Assembly: GCF_963677195.1 (NCBI RefSeq)
Contig: NZ_OY781918.1
Location: 484,923 to 548,922, forward strand
Source of the DNA: an uncultured Marinifilum sp.
GTDB lineage: Bacteria; Bacteroidota; Bacteroidia; Bacteroidales; Marinifilaceae
Reading direction: 5' to 3'
Length of the DNA stretch: 64,000 nucleotides
In this document: one piece after another, positions 15,491 through 23,230 of the stretch
Numbering within the stretch: position 1 is the stretch's first letter
How the letters are laid out: each line of letters opens with the position of its first letter
Notes under the pieces: generated by a model
The model's input: only the letters and a program-made list of their open reading frames with translations
Databases searched by the model: none
Told to the model about the DNA's origin: nothing
Translations under genes and position numbers: made by a program

Positions 15491-17151
15491 CAGTTTGTCT
15501 AAAAACACATTAAACTGCCCATTTAAGGTTTAAATATAGCAGTTTTAAGGATACATAAAAATTGAAAAAGTATTTAATTTGAAATTGAATTGAGCTTCTT
15601 ATTTGAGCCAATTTCGACTCTAATGGCATCCTTAATTTAAGAAAACAAGATAATTGCTGTGTTGCCCATTTAATGAGCGTTTTTACGCCAATAATATTGA
15701 TTATTCGACGTAGGTTATAGGCTGTCATAATTAAGCCCACATCAGCACTAGCCCTTTCAATTCCTTTTTTTGTCATAATGTGATTGAAGCCCCATTGCCG
15801 TTTTATGGTTCCATAAGGATGTTCGACTATGGCCTGCCGCCTTTTGTAATAACTTTGATTCTGCTGTACTCTTTGCTTGTTTTTATCAATCAGATCCTGA
15901 TGTTCACTCCGTTGTATCGCTTTTCCACAGATAGCCTTACTACATTGATCTTTTACCTTGCAATTTGCACAAGCTTTGGTGGTGTATCGTTTAAACAGGT
16001 AGGTTCTGGCCTTGTGTAATCTTCCGTTAGTGGTTAGTTTTTTGTTTTGCGGACAAGTATAATAATCCTCGAATTTGTTGTATTTAAAATTCGCAACATT
16101 ATACGCTGGATTTGGAGCTTGTGCGGCGGCTCCAGGTATTGCTACAATTGTTTCAATTCCTAAACGATCTGCAATCTGAAATTCAGATCCAGTATGGTAG
16201 CCTTTATCGTATAGTGCTGTGAACTGGTTGGTTCGTAAAATCGATTTTGCACGTTGCAGCATGTTGCCCATTGCTTTACTATCGTTATGCATTGTAAGTT
16301 TGTAGTCGATAGGGATGTTGTGCTCTGCATCTACAGTTGTTTGCAGGTTGTAGGCTACTTCAGTAATGTTGTTTCTAATTGTCATTTGGCGGCTATCAGG
16401 ATCCGAAGTAGAAATTTGCGGCTGGCCTGTATGTTTGATTTGCTTCTCTATATTTTGATACTCCTTTTTTCGATCCGTCTGCTTTTTTATTTCCTGCTGA
16501 ATACTCTTTTTTTGATCTCCATCACTTTCGGCTAAAGCTTTTTCATACTCGGAAAGTTTTCTGTCAATATAAGCGATGTGACGGTCAATTTTCTTTTGGT
16601 TGAAGTTGTTTTTTTTACTATTCTGAGCTCTGAGTTTAGTGCCGTCACCAGCTAACAATTTGCCACCAATCAGATTAAAGTGTTTGGCCATTTTAACGGT
16701 CTGTCGGAATACCTTTTTAATTGCTTTGGGGTTGTCTCTTCTAAAGTTGGAGATGGTATTGTGATCGGGACACAAGTTCCTTAGTAACCACATCACTTCT
16801 ATATTTCGTTTACACTCTTTCTCTAAGCCGCGAGAAGAACGGGTTCTATTTAAATAACCATAAATATAGAGCTTGAGTAAATCTGCTGGTCGGTAGGCTG
16901 GTCTACCGTTTTCTCCAAAATCAACTTTAAAACCAAAGTCATTCAAATCAAGGCTATCCACAAATAAATCGATTAATCGAACCTCATTGTCTTTAGCAAT
17001 TGATTGGTCTAATGAGATGGGAAAAAGATGAGTTTGTGTTCTGTCTTGTCCTTGTATAAATCTCATACTATAAGATAACAAAGTGCTGAAAATCTATCAA
17101 ATACAAGCATGCTTACTTATCAACAACTTATCAAGGTTTTTAGACAGTCTG
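15491..17151 (-). mobile_element. IS1182-family insertion sequence
   Basis: Terminal inverted repeats of 16 bases (CAGTTTGTCTAAAAAC at the left, CAGACTGTCTAAAAAC reading in from the right) match at 14 positions. The target ACGG is duplicated at 15487-15490 and 17152-17155. Insertion is within a few bases of the GTT box of attC-like site S5. One intact transposase gene. Confidence 0.85.
15510..17066 (-). CDS. IS1182-family transposase
   Basis: DDE transposase of about 518 residues with the DUF772-type N-terminal domain (DLFVDSLDL ... NGRPAYRPADLLKLYIYGYLNRTRSSRGLEKEC), catalytic pieces LAGDGTKLRAQ and ALYDKGYHTGSEF, a Cys-rich segment (CANCKVKDQC), and VEHPYGTIKRQWGFNHIMTKKG near the C-terminus. 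It appears full length. Start MRFIQGQDR at 17066 is preferred over a start five codons upstream. Confidence 0.9.
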   Translation of the reverse strand: MRFIQGQDRTQTHLFPISLDQSIAKDNEVRLIDLFVDSLDLNDFGFKVDFGENGRPAYRPADLLKLYIYGYLNRTRSSRGLEKECKRNIEVMWLLRNLCPDHNTISNFRRDNPKAIKKVFRQTVKMAKHFNLIGGKLLAGDGTKLRAQNSKKNNFNQKKIDRHIAYIDRKLSEYEKALAESDGDQKKSIQQEIKKQTDRKKEYQNIEKQIKHTGQPQISTSDPDSRQMTIRNNITEVAYNLQTTVDAEHNIPIDYKLTMHNDSKAMGNMLQRAKSILRTNQFTALYDKGYHTGSEFQIADRLGIETIVAIPGAAAQAPNPAYNVANFKYNKFEDYYTCPQNKKLTTNGRLHKARTYLFKRYTTKACANCKVKDQCSKAICGKAIQRSEHQDLIDKNKQRVQQNQSYYKRRQAIVEHPYGTIKRQWGFNHIMTKKGIERASADVGLIMTAYNLRRIINIIGVKTLIKWATQQLSCFLKLRMPLESKLAQIRSSIQFQIKYFFNFYVSLKLLYLNLKWAV

Positions 17152-17290
17152 ACGGTTTGTGTAAGAGTAGTAGCCGCTTTCAGGACTCCAACTTATCGAC
17201 CCGTTATTTAGTTTTAGTAAATGTATTAATTCCTGCATTAGCACAATCCGGCTATTACTTTTACATTTTGTTGGGGCATCGTGCTTTTTA

Positions 17291-17653
17291 TCATTTTTTG
17301 CTCCAAATTACAAATCTAGCATTATCAGCACTCCCCATTGCTTTTATAAACTCATCAAAATTGAAATTCTCATATTTCGAGACTATTTCATATATATCAT
17401 CAAATCTAGGAGCCCCTTGAGGTATTGAACAACCATTATCATTTCCTATAAGCATAAGCCAGACATCTGGTAGAAAAGGTCCTTCGTCTGTAGTTTGGAT
17501 TGCTATCTCAATGATATCAGTCCAGTCTATTTGTTCTCTCTCTCGCTCAGGGTGCTCAACTCGTAGATAATCATTTGTGATAGTGATATCAAAATAATCC
17601 TCGGGCTGTTTTTTCCTGATTTTGCTTTTGAACAGTTTCTTAAATATATTCAT
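17291..17653 (-). CDS. Small unknown protein, second gene of cassette E
   Basis: 120 residues, basic N-terminus then IDWTDIIEIAIQTTDEGPFLPDVWLMLIG and SIPQGAPRFDDIYEI ... FIKAMGSADNARFVIWSKK. The pattern (W-x-DI-x-EI-x-I-x-TTDEGP, then GC-x-IP) recurs in small bacterial proteins often found near toxins, but I cannot name the family. No signal peptide. It directly follows a lipoprotein gene and its stop is 12 bases before the AAC box of site S5, as expected for a cassette gene. Confidence 0.65.
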   Translation of the reverse strand: MNIFKKLFKSKIRKKQPEDYFDITITNDYLRVEHPEREREQIDWTDIIEIAIQTTDEGPFLPDVWLMLIGNDNGCSIPQGAPRFDDIYEIVSKYENFNFDEFIKAMGSADNARFVIWSKK

Positions 17654-17669
17654 ACTGATACTTATCGAA

Positions 17670-18101
17670 TCATTTCGTTTTTTCCCAATAATCGAAAGCT
17701 GTTTCCCTAAATGAATTTAATCTTAGCGAATCTCCATCAACGTAGAGGTTAAATTGAGAACCATCTCGTTTTTTTATAGTGAGATATGAAGCACGAGTCC
17801 ATGATTGTGACTTATCAACAGCCACAATATCTATTATATCTGAATAATAAGCGAATTTCTTAAAAGATTTAGTCGTATCACTATCAATCCAATAAGAAAC
17901 AAGTCTCTTATCTGTTATAAAATTGCCCTCAGACTTTAGAAATGATGTTGAGGAAATTCGAACAATCTCTTCTCCATTGTCTAATAAATCTAATCCAGTT
18001 ATATATTGAATATCTGAATCAGATAAGCTTTCTCTATCCAGAAAAGAGCAAGAAATCATTATTAGTATAACAGAACAGAAAGCAATAAATCTTTGCATCA
18101 T
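17670..18101 (-). CDS. Small lipoprotein, first gene of cassette E
   Basis: About 143 residues with a lipoprotein signal peptide MMQRFIAFCSVILIMISC; the rest (DSDIQYITGLDLLDNGEEI ... LTIKKRDGSQFNLYVDGDSLRLNSF) is beta-rich. Family unknown. The frame can start at 18152, but that start lies inside the attC-like site S4, so 18101 is preferred. It pairs with the 120-aa gene in one cassette running from GTTGGGGCA (18141-18133) to TGCCCCAAC (17278-17270). Confidence 0.65.
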   Translation of the reverse strand: MMQRFIAFCSVILIMISCSFLDRESLSDSDIQYITGLDLLDNGEEIVRISSTSFLKSEGNFITDKRLVSYWIDSDTTKSFKKFAYYSDIIDIVAVDKSQSWTRASYLTIKKRDGSQFNLYVDGDSLRLNSFRETAFDYWEKTK

Positions 18102-18131
18102 AGGATAATTTTTTGCAGTGAGTCTTGGCAT

Positions 18132-18270
18132 GTGCCCCAACGTTAAGTGCATGAAGCGGAGCAGGTTTCAAAGCTTTTTCATCGTCCATACACAACGTTT
18201 TTTTACCAAATGTAACAAAATTTGATTATCGCACCAAAACTGCTATGCTTTATTGCACATTGTTATATTT
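18132..18270 (-). repeat. attC-like site S4 (intact)
   Basis: 139 bp. On the minus strand: AAATATAAC (18270-18262), arm TGCAATAAAGCATAGCAG, central region, arm CTGCTCCGCTTCATGCA, spacer, GTTGGGGCAC (18141-18132). Arms pair as TGCA, AAGC and AGCAG blocks with small bulges. AAATATAAC is the exact reverse complement of the GTTATATTT that begins the same cassette. Confidence 0.85.
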
Positions 18271-18669
18271 TGTAGCTTTTCGCTCGAGTCTAGCCTATTT
18301 TACAGGGCGTTGGCCAAAATAAAATTGCTTTAGTATCTCTTGGCTGTTTTCTTGATCGCCAAATGAGAAATAACGTCCTGATAGCAGCGATCGTTTGGTA
18401 AACTTCCAAAAAGCAGAAATGATGCTTTTCAAATCAGGCCTAAAGCAATTTTTGTGCGTCCGGGTAAAATATAAGGTCGGGAGTGGCAGAAATCAAAGCT
18501 ATGGCAGCGACGAACATTTTATGCTTCTTCTTCCCGTTTTTAGCAATCCAAAATGAATATAAATTTTAGCAATCTTCATTTTATCTGGCTGGGATTTTTA
18601 GTTGAAAATCTTCTGGCTAAAAACATTTTTTTCAAAAAAATATGCGAGTTGCAGGCTATTAAATATAAC
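18262..18669 (-). other. Cassette D, without an evident gene
   Basis: A 408-bp unit running on the minus strand from GTTATATTT (18669-18661) to AAATATAAC (18270-18262). Between the boxes I find no frame above about 26 codons in the cassette direction. It could be a promoter or RNA cassette, or a decayed gene. It contains two related GCAGCGA motifs and several runs of A/T. Confidence 0.7.
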
Positions 18670-18820
18670 GTTTAGTATATGCAAAGTAGGCGATTGCGGG
18701 CCTCAAACCTATCAAACCGTTACCGTTTTGAAGCGGGCTACAACCATTGAATTTACTACTATTTCGCCTATTTTGTATATACATCCTAAGTTTACAAATT
18801 ATTATCTTAAAGAATTAACT

Positions 18821-18976
18821 AAAGAACGAAAGAATGGAGCAAGGTTATTTTATACATTGGGTATTCAAACTCGTCAACAATGAAGATCCCCACTCTTTCA
18901 CTACTTGAATACGATTAGTTCTCTGGGCCATTAGAGCCTGTTTTTAGGTTGCTATATCAAAGTAGCTTCGTTCTTT
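18821..18976 (+). ncRNA. Candidate bridge RNA, IS110 copy 1
   Basis: The non-coding left end (209 bases) is longer than the right end (about 90). A perfect 10-bp outer stem AAAGAACGAA/TTCGTTCTTT joins 18821-18830 to 18967-18976. Inside are an 8-bp stem GTATTCAA/TTGAATAC (18861-18868 with 18905-18912) holding a 36-base loop, and smaller stems CTCT/AGAG, CCT/AGG and GCTA/TAGC. IS110 elements are known to encode a structured bridge RNA in the leader; which loop would bind target or donor is not determined. Confidence 0.55.
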
Positions 18977-18991
18977 AATAAATCTTTTACT

Positions 18992-19960
18992 ATGAATAAA
19001 AATACACATTTTATCGGAATCGACATTTCCAAAAAAGTATTTGATGTATGGAGTACCAAATTTGGGCACAAACAGTTTAAAAACACTCCTGAAGGATTTG
19101 CTGAATTACTTCTATTACTTTCCCCACAAAGCTGGTGTGTAATGGAATATACTGGCAATTATTATTATCAGCTTGCGGTGTTCTTATTTGAAAACAGTGT
19201 TCGGGTTTCGGTTATAAACCCATTGGTTATTAAACGATTTATACAAATGAAACTACAACATAACAAAACTGATAAAAGCGATGCCAAAATGATCGTGATG
19301 TATGCACAGGAACAAAGTCTGAACTTATGGAAACCCCTACCGGGATTCATTGATAAATGTAAGGATCTGCATACAACAATCAATTTGTACCACAAACAAA
19401 GTACGGCGTTAAAGAACAAATTGCACGGCTTTATCGACAAAGGCATTAAAGGAAGGGTCGTAACATCGTTAAAACGTCAGATCCGTCAAGTAAAATCCGA
19501 AATTCTATTGCTTGAAAAAGAAATCGAAGCGATAATCAAAGAACATGAACAGGAGCTATTGTCCAACCTCACATCGATCCCAGGAATAGGTAAGAAAACC
19601 GCTATCATACTGATTGTTTCTACCAATGGATTTAGAACTTTCGAAAATGCCAAGCAGCTATCGGCTTTCTTTGGACTTTCCCCAGTTATTACTTCGTCAG
19701 GTACAAGTATCAGGGGAAAAGCAAGAATATCTAAAAAAGGAAATCCAATAGTACGTAACCATTTATTTATGTGCAGCTTTACAGCATGTACCAAAAACAT
19801 GCAATGCAAGGCCCTTTTCGATCGGCTAGTGGACAAAGGGAAATCTAAGAAGCTAGCGTTGATTGCCGTTACAAATAAACTCCTTTCTCAATCTTTGGCG
19901 ATTGCCAAATCTGGAGTGAGATACCATCCGGATTATAGATCTACTCTAAGAATGAAATAA
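18992..19960 (+). CDS. IS110-family transposase, copy 1
   Basis: 322 residues. N-terminal RuvC-like DEDD domain: FIGIDISKKVFDVW (first Asp), WCVMEYTGNYYYQLA (Glu), KTDKSDAKMIVMYA (two Asp). C-terminal Transposase_20 domain: SIPGIGKKTAIILI and a serine-rich segment PVITSSGTSIRGKARISKKGN that includes the catalytic serine. Complete and identical to the product of copy 2, which implies recent duplication. Confidence 0.93.
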   Translation: MNKNTHFIGIDISKKVFDVWSTKFGHKQFKNTPEGFAELLLLLSPQSWCVMEYTGNYYYQLAVFLFENSVRVSVINPLVIKRFIQMKLQHNKTDKSDAKMIVMYAQEQSLNLWKPLPGFIDKCKDLHTTINLYHKQSTALKNKLHGFIDKGIKGRVVTSLKRQIRQVKSEILLLEKEIEAIIKEHEQELLSNLTSIPGIGKKTAIILIVSTNGFRTFENAKQLSAFFGLSPVITSSGTSIRGKARISKKGNPIVRNHLFMCSFTACTKNMQCKALFDRLVDKGKSKKLALIAVTNKLLSQSLAIAKSGVRYHPDYRSTLRMK

Positions 19961-20075
19961 TTTTTCTTTTCGAATCTGCCTCCCTAAAATAAAAGGTAGT
20001 TCGTAAAGAAAAATTATGGCAAAATAACTAGGTTTTTACCTTAGTTCTTTGTTATGCCTTGTTTTTCCTTATCAA

Positions 20076-20528
20076 TCAGTTAATTATCACAGTATTTAAC
20101 AAAGTCAAATCATACTTTTCTCCTTCGTCAATCAAATCCCCACAAATCTCCAAATCAGACATGTTTTCGAGTCTATTTTCGTCTGTTTTACTCAAAAAAG
20201 TTGCAATCATCTTGCGAGTCTTGCCATTCAAGTCAATCTGTGTCGAGATATATTTATGTCCACCACCAGCTCCTGTCGATTTTATATCATATTTGGCTAT
20301 ACATACTTTAAAGTCAATCGCTTTTAGCATATCCTGATTTATTATATACAATGTATCTCCTGATTCATTTTCATAAATCCAGTTTTTGAGCTTTAAAGAT
20401 TCTAAATGGTTATCAAAATCAGATTCGTTATCAAACAATTCTCCAAGTTTGTCACGAATATCAATATAGTAGGATTGGTAGTCCTTAGATTTTAAAAAAT
20501 CAACGATATGTTTTTCTTTGTCAGTCAT
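20076..20528 (-). CDS. Unknown protein, second gene of cassette C
   Basis: 150 residues starting MTDKEKHIVDFLKSKDYQSYYIDI. No signal peptide or membrane segment; a glycine-rich loop STGAGGGHKYIST is the most distinctive piece. Family not recognised. It starts three bases after the stop of the 79-aa gene, so the two form one operon inside a cassette bounded by GTTATGCC (20801-20794) and GGCATAAC (20058-20051). Confidence 0.65.
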   Translation of the reverse strand: MTDKEKHIVDFLKSKDYQSYYIDIRDKLGELFDNESDFDNHLESLKLKNWIYENESGDTLYIINQDMLKAIDFKVCIAKYDIKSTGAGGGHKYISTQIDLNGKTRKMIATFLSKTDENRLENMSDLEICGDLIDEGEKYDLTLLNTVIIN

Positions 20529-20530
20529 TT

Positions 20531-20770
20531 TTAATCTTGAAAATCCCTTCCAATCTTTTCGTTAAATATTTCGATACTTTTTTCTATCAAATCAAGAGGT
20601 ACATCCACTTTTTCGGAAAAGAACTCAATTTGTCTTTTTGAATCATTTCTAAATATCTCGACAATCATAGAATTTGAAGACTTTTCCCAAATCTCAAGAC
20701 CAATCCCATCGCGAATTACATCACTTGCAATAATCAATTCATATTCTTTTTTATCGATTGTCAATTTCAT
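20531..20770 (-). CDS. Unknown protein, first gene of cassette C
   Basis: 79 residues starting MKLTIDKKEYELIIASDVIRDG. Short alpha/beta protein rich in Ile and Glu, no export signal. It begins 24 bases after the GTT box of the cassette, which is a typical integron layout. Partner of the 150-aa gene. Function unknown; a small two-gene unit like this could be a toxin-immunity or toxin-antitoxin pair, but nothing in the sequence proves it. Confidence 0.6.
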   Translation of the reverse strand: MKLTIDKKEYELIIASDVIRDGIGLEIWEKSSNSMIVEIFRNDSKRQIEFFSEKVDVPLDLIEKSIEIFNEKIGRDFQD

Positions 20771-20952
20771 TTTGTAGGTCTCTCATTAAATAAGGCATAA
20801 CGGCTCGCATAAGAATATGTAGCCGACTGCGGTGCAGAAACTCTCAAACTACAAGACAGTTGAAGCGGGCCAAAACCCCTTAATTTACTGCTATTTCGGC
20901 TATTATTTTTATGCATCCTAAGTTTACAAATTATTATCTTAAAGAATTAACT

Positions 20953-21108
20953 AAAGAACGAAAGAATGGAGCAAGGTTATTTTATACATTGGGTATTCAA
21001 ACTCGTCAACAATGAAGATCCCCACTCTTTCACTACTTGAATACGATTAGTTCTCTGGGCCATTAGAGCCTGTTTTTAGGTTGCTATATCAAAGTAGCTT
21101 CGTTCTTT
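20953..21108 (+). ncRNA. Candidate bridge RNA, IS110 copy 2
   Basis: Same sequence and folding as 18821-18976, shifted by 2132 bases. Identity of the leader in both copies fits identical targeting of two sites that share the attC-like core. Confidence 0.55.
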
Positions 21109-21123
21109 AATAAATCTTTTACT

Positions 21124-22092
21124 ATGAATAAAAATACACATTTTATCGGAATCGACATTTCCAAAAAAGTATTTGATGTATGGAGTACCAAATTTGGGCA
21201 CAAACAGTTTAAAAACACTCCTGAAGGATTTGCTGAATTACTTCTATTACTTTCCCCACAAAGCTGGTGTGTAATGGAATATACTGGCAATTATTATTAT
21301 CAGCTTGCGGTGTTCTTATTTGAAAACAGTGTTCGGGTTTCGGTTATAAACCCATTGGTTATTAAACGATTTATACAAATGAAACTACAACATAACAAAA
21401 CTGATAAAAGCGATGCCAAAATGATCGTGATGTATGCACAGGAACAAAGTCTGAACTTATGGAAACCCCTACCGGGATTCATTGATAAATGTAAGGATCT
21501 GCATACAACAATCAATTTGTACCACAAACAAAGTACGGCGTTAAAGAACAAATTGCACGGCTTTATCGACAAAGGCATTAAAGGAAGGGTCGTAACATCG
21601 TTAAAACGTCAGATCCGTCAAGTAAAATCCGAAATTCTATTGCTTGAAAAAGAAATCGAAGCGATAATCAAAGAACATGAACAGGAGCTATTGTCCAACC
21701 TCACATCGATCCCAGGAATAGGTAAGAAAACCGCTATCATACTGATTGTTTCTACCAATGGATTTAGAACTTTCGAAAATGCCAAGCAGCTATCGGCTTT
21801 CTTTGGACTTTCCCCAGTTATTACTTCGTCAGGTACAAGTATCAGGGGAAAAGCAAGAATATCTAAAAAAGGAAATCCAATAGTACGTAACCATTTATTT
21901 ATGTGCAGCTTTACAGCATGTACCAAAAACATGCAATGCAAGGCCCTTTTCGATCGGCTAGTGGACAAAGGGAAATCTAAGAAGCTAGCGTTGATTGCCG
22001 TTACAAATAAACTCCTTTCTCAATCTTTGGCGATTGCCAAATCTGGAGTGAGATACCATCCGGATTATAGATCTACTCTAAGAATGAAATAA
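21124..22092 (+). CDS. IS110-family transposase, copy 2
   Basis: 322 residues, identical to the copy 1 product, complete DEDD and Transposase_20 domains. It reads against the cassette genes (plus strand, cassettes on minus). Confidence 0.93.
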   Translation: MNKNTHFIGIDISKKVFDVWSTKFGHKQFKNTPEGFAELLLLLSPQSWCVMEYTGNYYYQLAVFLFENSVRVSVINPLVIKRFIQMKLQHNKTDKSDAKMIVMYAQEQSLNLWKPLPGFIDKCKDLHTTINLYHKQSTALKNKLHGFIDKGIKGRVVTSLKRQIRQVKSEILLLEKEIEAIIKEHEQELLSNLTSIPGIGKKTAIILIVSTNGFRTFENAKQLSAFFGLSPVITSSGTSIRGKARISKKGNPIVRNHLFMCSFTACTKNMQCKALFDRLVDKGKSKKLALIAVTNKLLSQSLAIAKSGVRYHPDYRSTLRMK

Positions 22093-22193
22093 TTTTTCTT
22101 TTCGAATCTGCCTCCCTAAAATAAAAGGTAGTTCGTAAAGAAAAATTATGGCAAAATAACTAGGTTTTTACCTTAGTTCTTTGTTACCACCTG

Positions 22194-23063
22194 TTATTTC
22201 TCCCATTCTTTATAAAATCCCATCCGAATATATTCTTTGTCTCTATCGTTGACAGGTTTTCCCTTAAATTCTGCAAATATATCAATCGAATCTTCTAGGG
22301 TATTCACACCAATTTCAAAACAAGCACGCCCCCATTTGTATAATGCTATACTACCTAGCGTAGTAAATAGTCCTGGTTTAATTTGAACACCGTTATATTC
22401 TTTCCCTTCAATTTCAGTAAAGAAGTCAAGCTTTCCACCTTTCTTTGTTTCTGAAATGATATATGACTTAATTTCATTCTTTGAAGGTAGCATAATATCA
22501 GAAGGCTTCTTCTTATCTAATTTCTCCTTTTTGATTAAAGTCCAAACAGCTTTTTCAATATCTGAGTTATAAATTATACTTAGTTCTTTACCATTAAAAT
22601 TCAATTTACCATTTTTAATAAATGCCGTTGTATCATATTTTTCAGCGATTATCTCATTTGCTCTATTTTCGGTAATGTCCCCTGATAAATTACATGGAAA
22701 TAGTGTTTGTTTATTGGTCTTCATTACTACAGACATAAACTCTCTTTTAGGGTCATTTTGTAACATTACCATAACCACCATTTTACTTTCTTTCGTGAGA
22801 ATGAAAAAATCAGAGGCAAGATTAACTGCAGCTGATTCAATTTGGTCTAAAGTTGGTTTTTCTGATATATAAACCGAAGATAGTTTGTTCTCAATATTAT
22901 TACTGAGAGTATAATAATTACCTATAAGCAGAAATTTATCAATTGATTTTTCACTAATAGAAACTGAATTAAAAACTGGATTCCCATTTTTGTCAGTCTG
23001 TCCATAAATGTTCCCCATTGAAAGGATTGCTAAAATTACAATTGCTATTTTTTTCATTGTCAT
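22194..23063 (-). CDS. Unknown secreted protein, cassette B
   Basis: 289 residues with a signal peptide (MKKIAIVILAILSMGNIYGQ; cleavage expected after YGQ). The mature part has no family I recognise: mixed alpha/beta, with NDPKREFMSVVMKTNKQTLFPCNLSGDI and a C-terminal ALYKWGRACFEIGVNTLEDSIDIFAEFKGK. The start may be at 23063 or the ATG two codons later. It is the only gene of the cassette that begins GTTACCACC at 23102-23094 and ends GGTGGTAAC at 22191-22183; the stop codon lies three bases from the end box. Confidence 0.7.
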   Translation of the reverse strand: MTMKKIAIVILAILSMGNIYGQTDKNGNPVFNSVSISEKSIDKFLLIGNYYTLSNNIENKLSSVYISEKPTLDQIESAAVNLASDFFILTKESKMVVMVMLQNDPKREFMSVVMKTNKQTLFPCNLSGDITENRANEIIAEKYDTTAFIKNGKLNFNGKELSIIYNSDIEKAVWTLIKKEKLDKKKPSDIMLPSKNEIKSYIISETKKGGKLDFFTEIEGKEYNGVQIKPGLFTTLGSIALYKWGRACFEIGVNTLEDSIDIFAEFKGKPVNDRDKEYIRMGFYKEWEK

Positions 23064-23093
23064 TCTTTAATATTATCGAATTTTGTTATAATT

Positions 23094-23228
23094 GGTGGTA
23101 ACGGTTTGTATATGAAAAGTAGCGGGTTTTGAAGAACTAACTTTTCAGAAAGCAAGATACCTAATTAAATACAAAAACGGTTCAGGTAGTTACCTAAACC
23201 GCTATTTTTTATATACGTTGTTGTACCC
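23094..23228 (-). repeat. attC-like site S1 (intact)
   Basis: 135 bp. On the minus strand: GGGTACAAC (23228-23220) then AAC, arm GTATATAAAAAATAGCGG, a central hairpin region, arm CCGCTACTTTTCATATAC, 5-base spacer AAACC, GTTACCACC (23102-23094). Arms pair over GTATAT, AAAA and TAGCGG blocks with single mismatches. It directly follows the DoxX-like gene (stop at 23231). Confidence 0.87.
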
Positions 23229-23230
23229 AG

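Larger units (their letters stand above)
15479..17278 (-). repeat. attC-like site S5, interrupted by IS1182
   Basis: On the minus strand: TGCCCCAAC (17278-17270), stem TGTAAAAGTAATAGCCG, central region, complementary arm, spacer, then GTTACCATTC (15488-15479). Removing the IS and one ACGG copy gives 135 bp. The AAC box is complementary to the GTTGGGGCA that starts the same cassette at 18141-18133, the integron rule. Confidence 0.8.
18783..20050 (+). mobile_element. IS110-family element, copy 1 (1268 bp)
   Basis: Identical to copy 2 at 20915-22182. The ends were fixed by comparing the two copies: shared sequence runs from ATCCTAAG to TTAGTTCTTT, with one or a few ambiguous bases at each side. 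No terminal inverted repeat or target duplication, as usual for IS110. It separates the stem of attC-like site S3 from its GTT-complement box. Subterminal CTAAG/CTTAG motifs lie near both ends. Confidence 0.88.
18661..20058 (-). repeat. attC-like site S3, interrupted by IS110
   Basis: On the minus strand: GGCATAAC (20058-20051), [IS110], then GTATATACAAAATAGGCGA, central region, TCGCCTACTTTGCATATAC, 5-base spacer TAAAC, GTTATATTT (18669-18661). Without the IS it is 130 bp. GGCATAAC is the exact reverse complement of the GTTATGCC that begins the same cassette at 20801-20794. Confidence 0.85.
20915..22182 (+). mobile_element. IS110-family element, copy 2 (1268 bp)
   Basis: Identical to copy 1 (offset 2132 bases). 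Inserted at the same point of a different attC-like site, S2, between the stem and the AAC/GTT box, in the same orientation. Confidence 0.88.
20794..22191 (-). repeat. attC-like site S2, interrupted by IS110
   Basis: On the minus strand: GGTGGTAAC (22191-22183), [IS110], GCATAAAAATAATAGCCGA, central region, TCGGCTACATATTCTTATGC, 5-base spacer GAGCC, GTTATGCC (20801-20794). Without the IS it is 130 bp. GGTGGTAAC is the exact reverse complement of the GTTACCACC that begins the same cassette at 23102-23094. Confidence 0.87.

Noticed and set aside
18952..19836. Minus-strand frames of 68, 92 and 116 codons inside the IS110 element, repeated in copy 2
   Set aside because: They overlap the transposase in antisense and show no independent features.
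20076..20770. Naming the 79-aa/150-aa pair a toxin-antitoxin system
   Set aside because: Size and coupling fit, but no known toxin fold or DNA-binding motif is visible.
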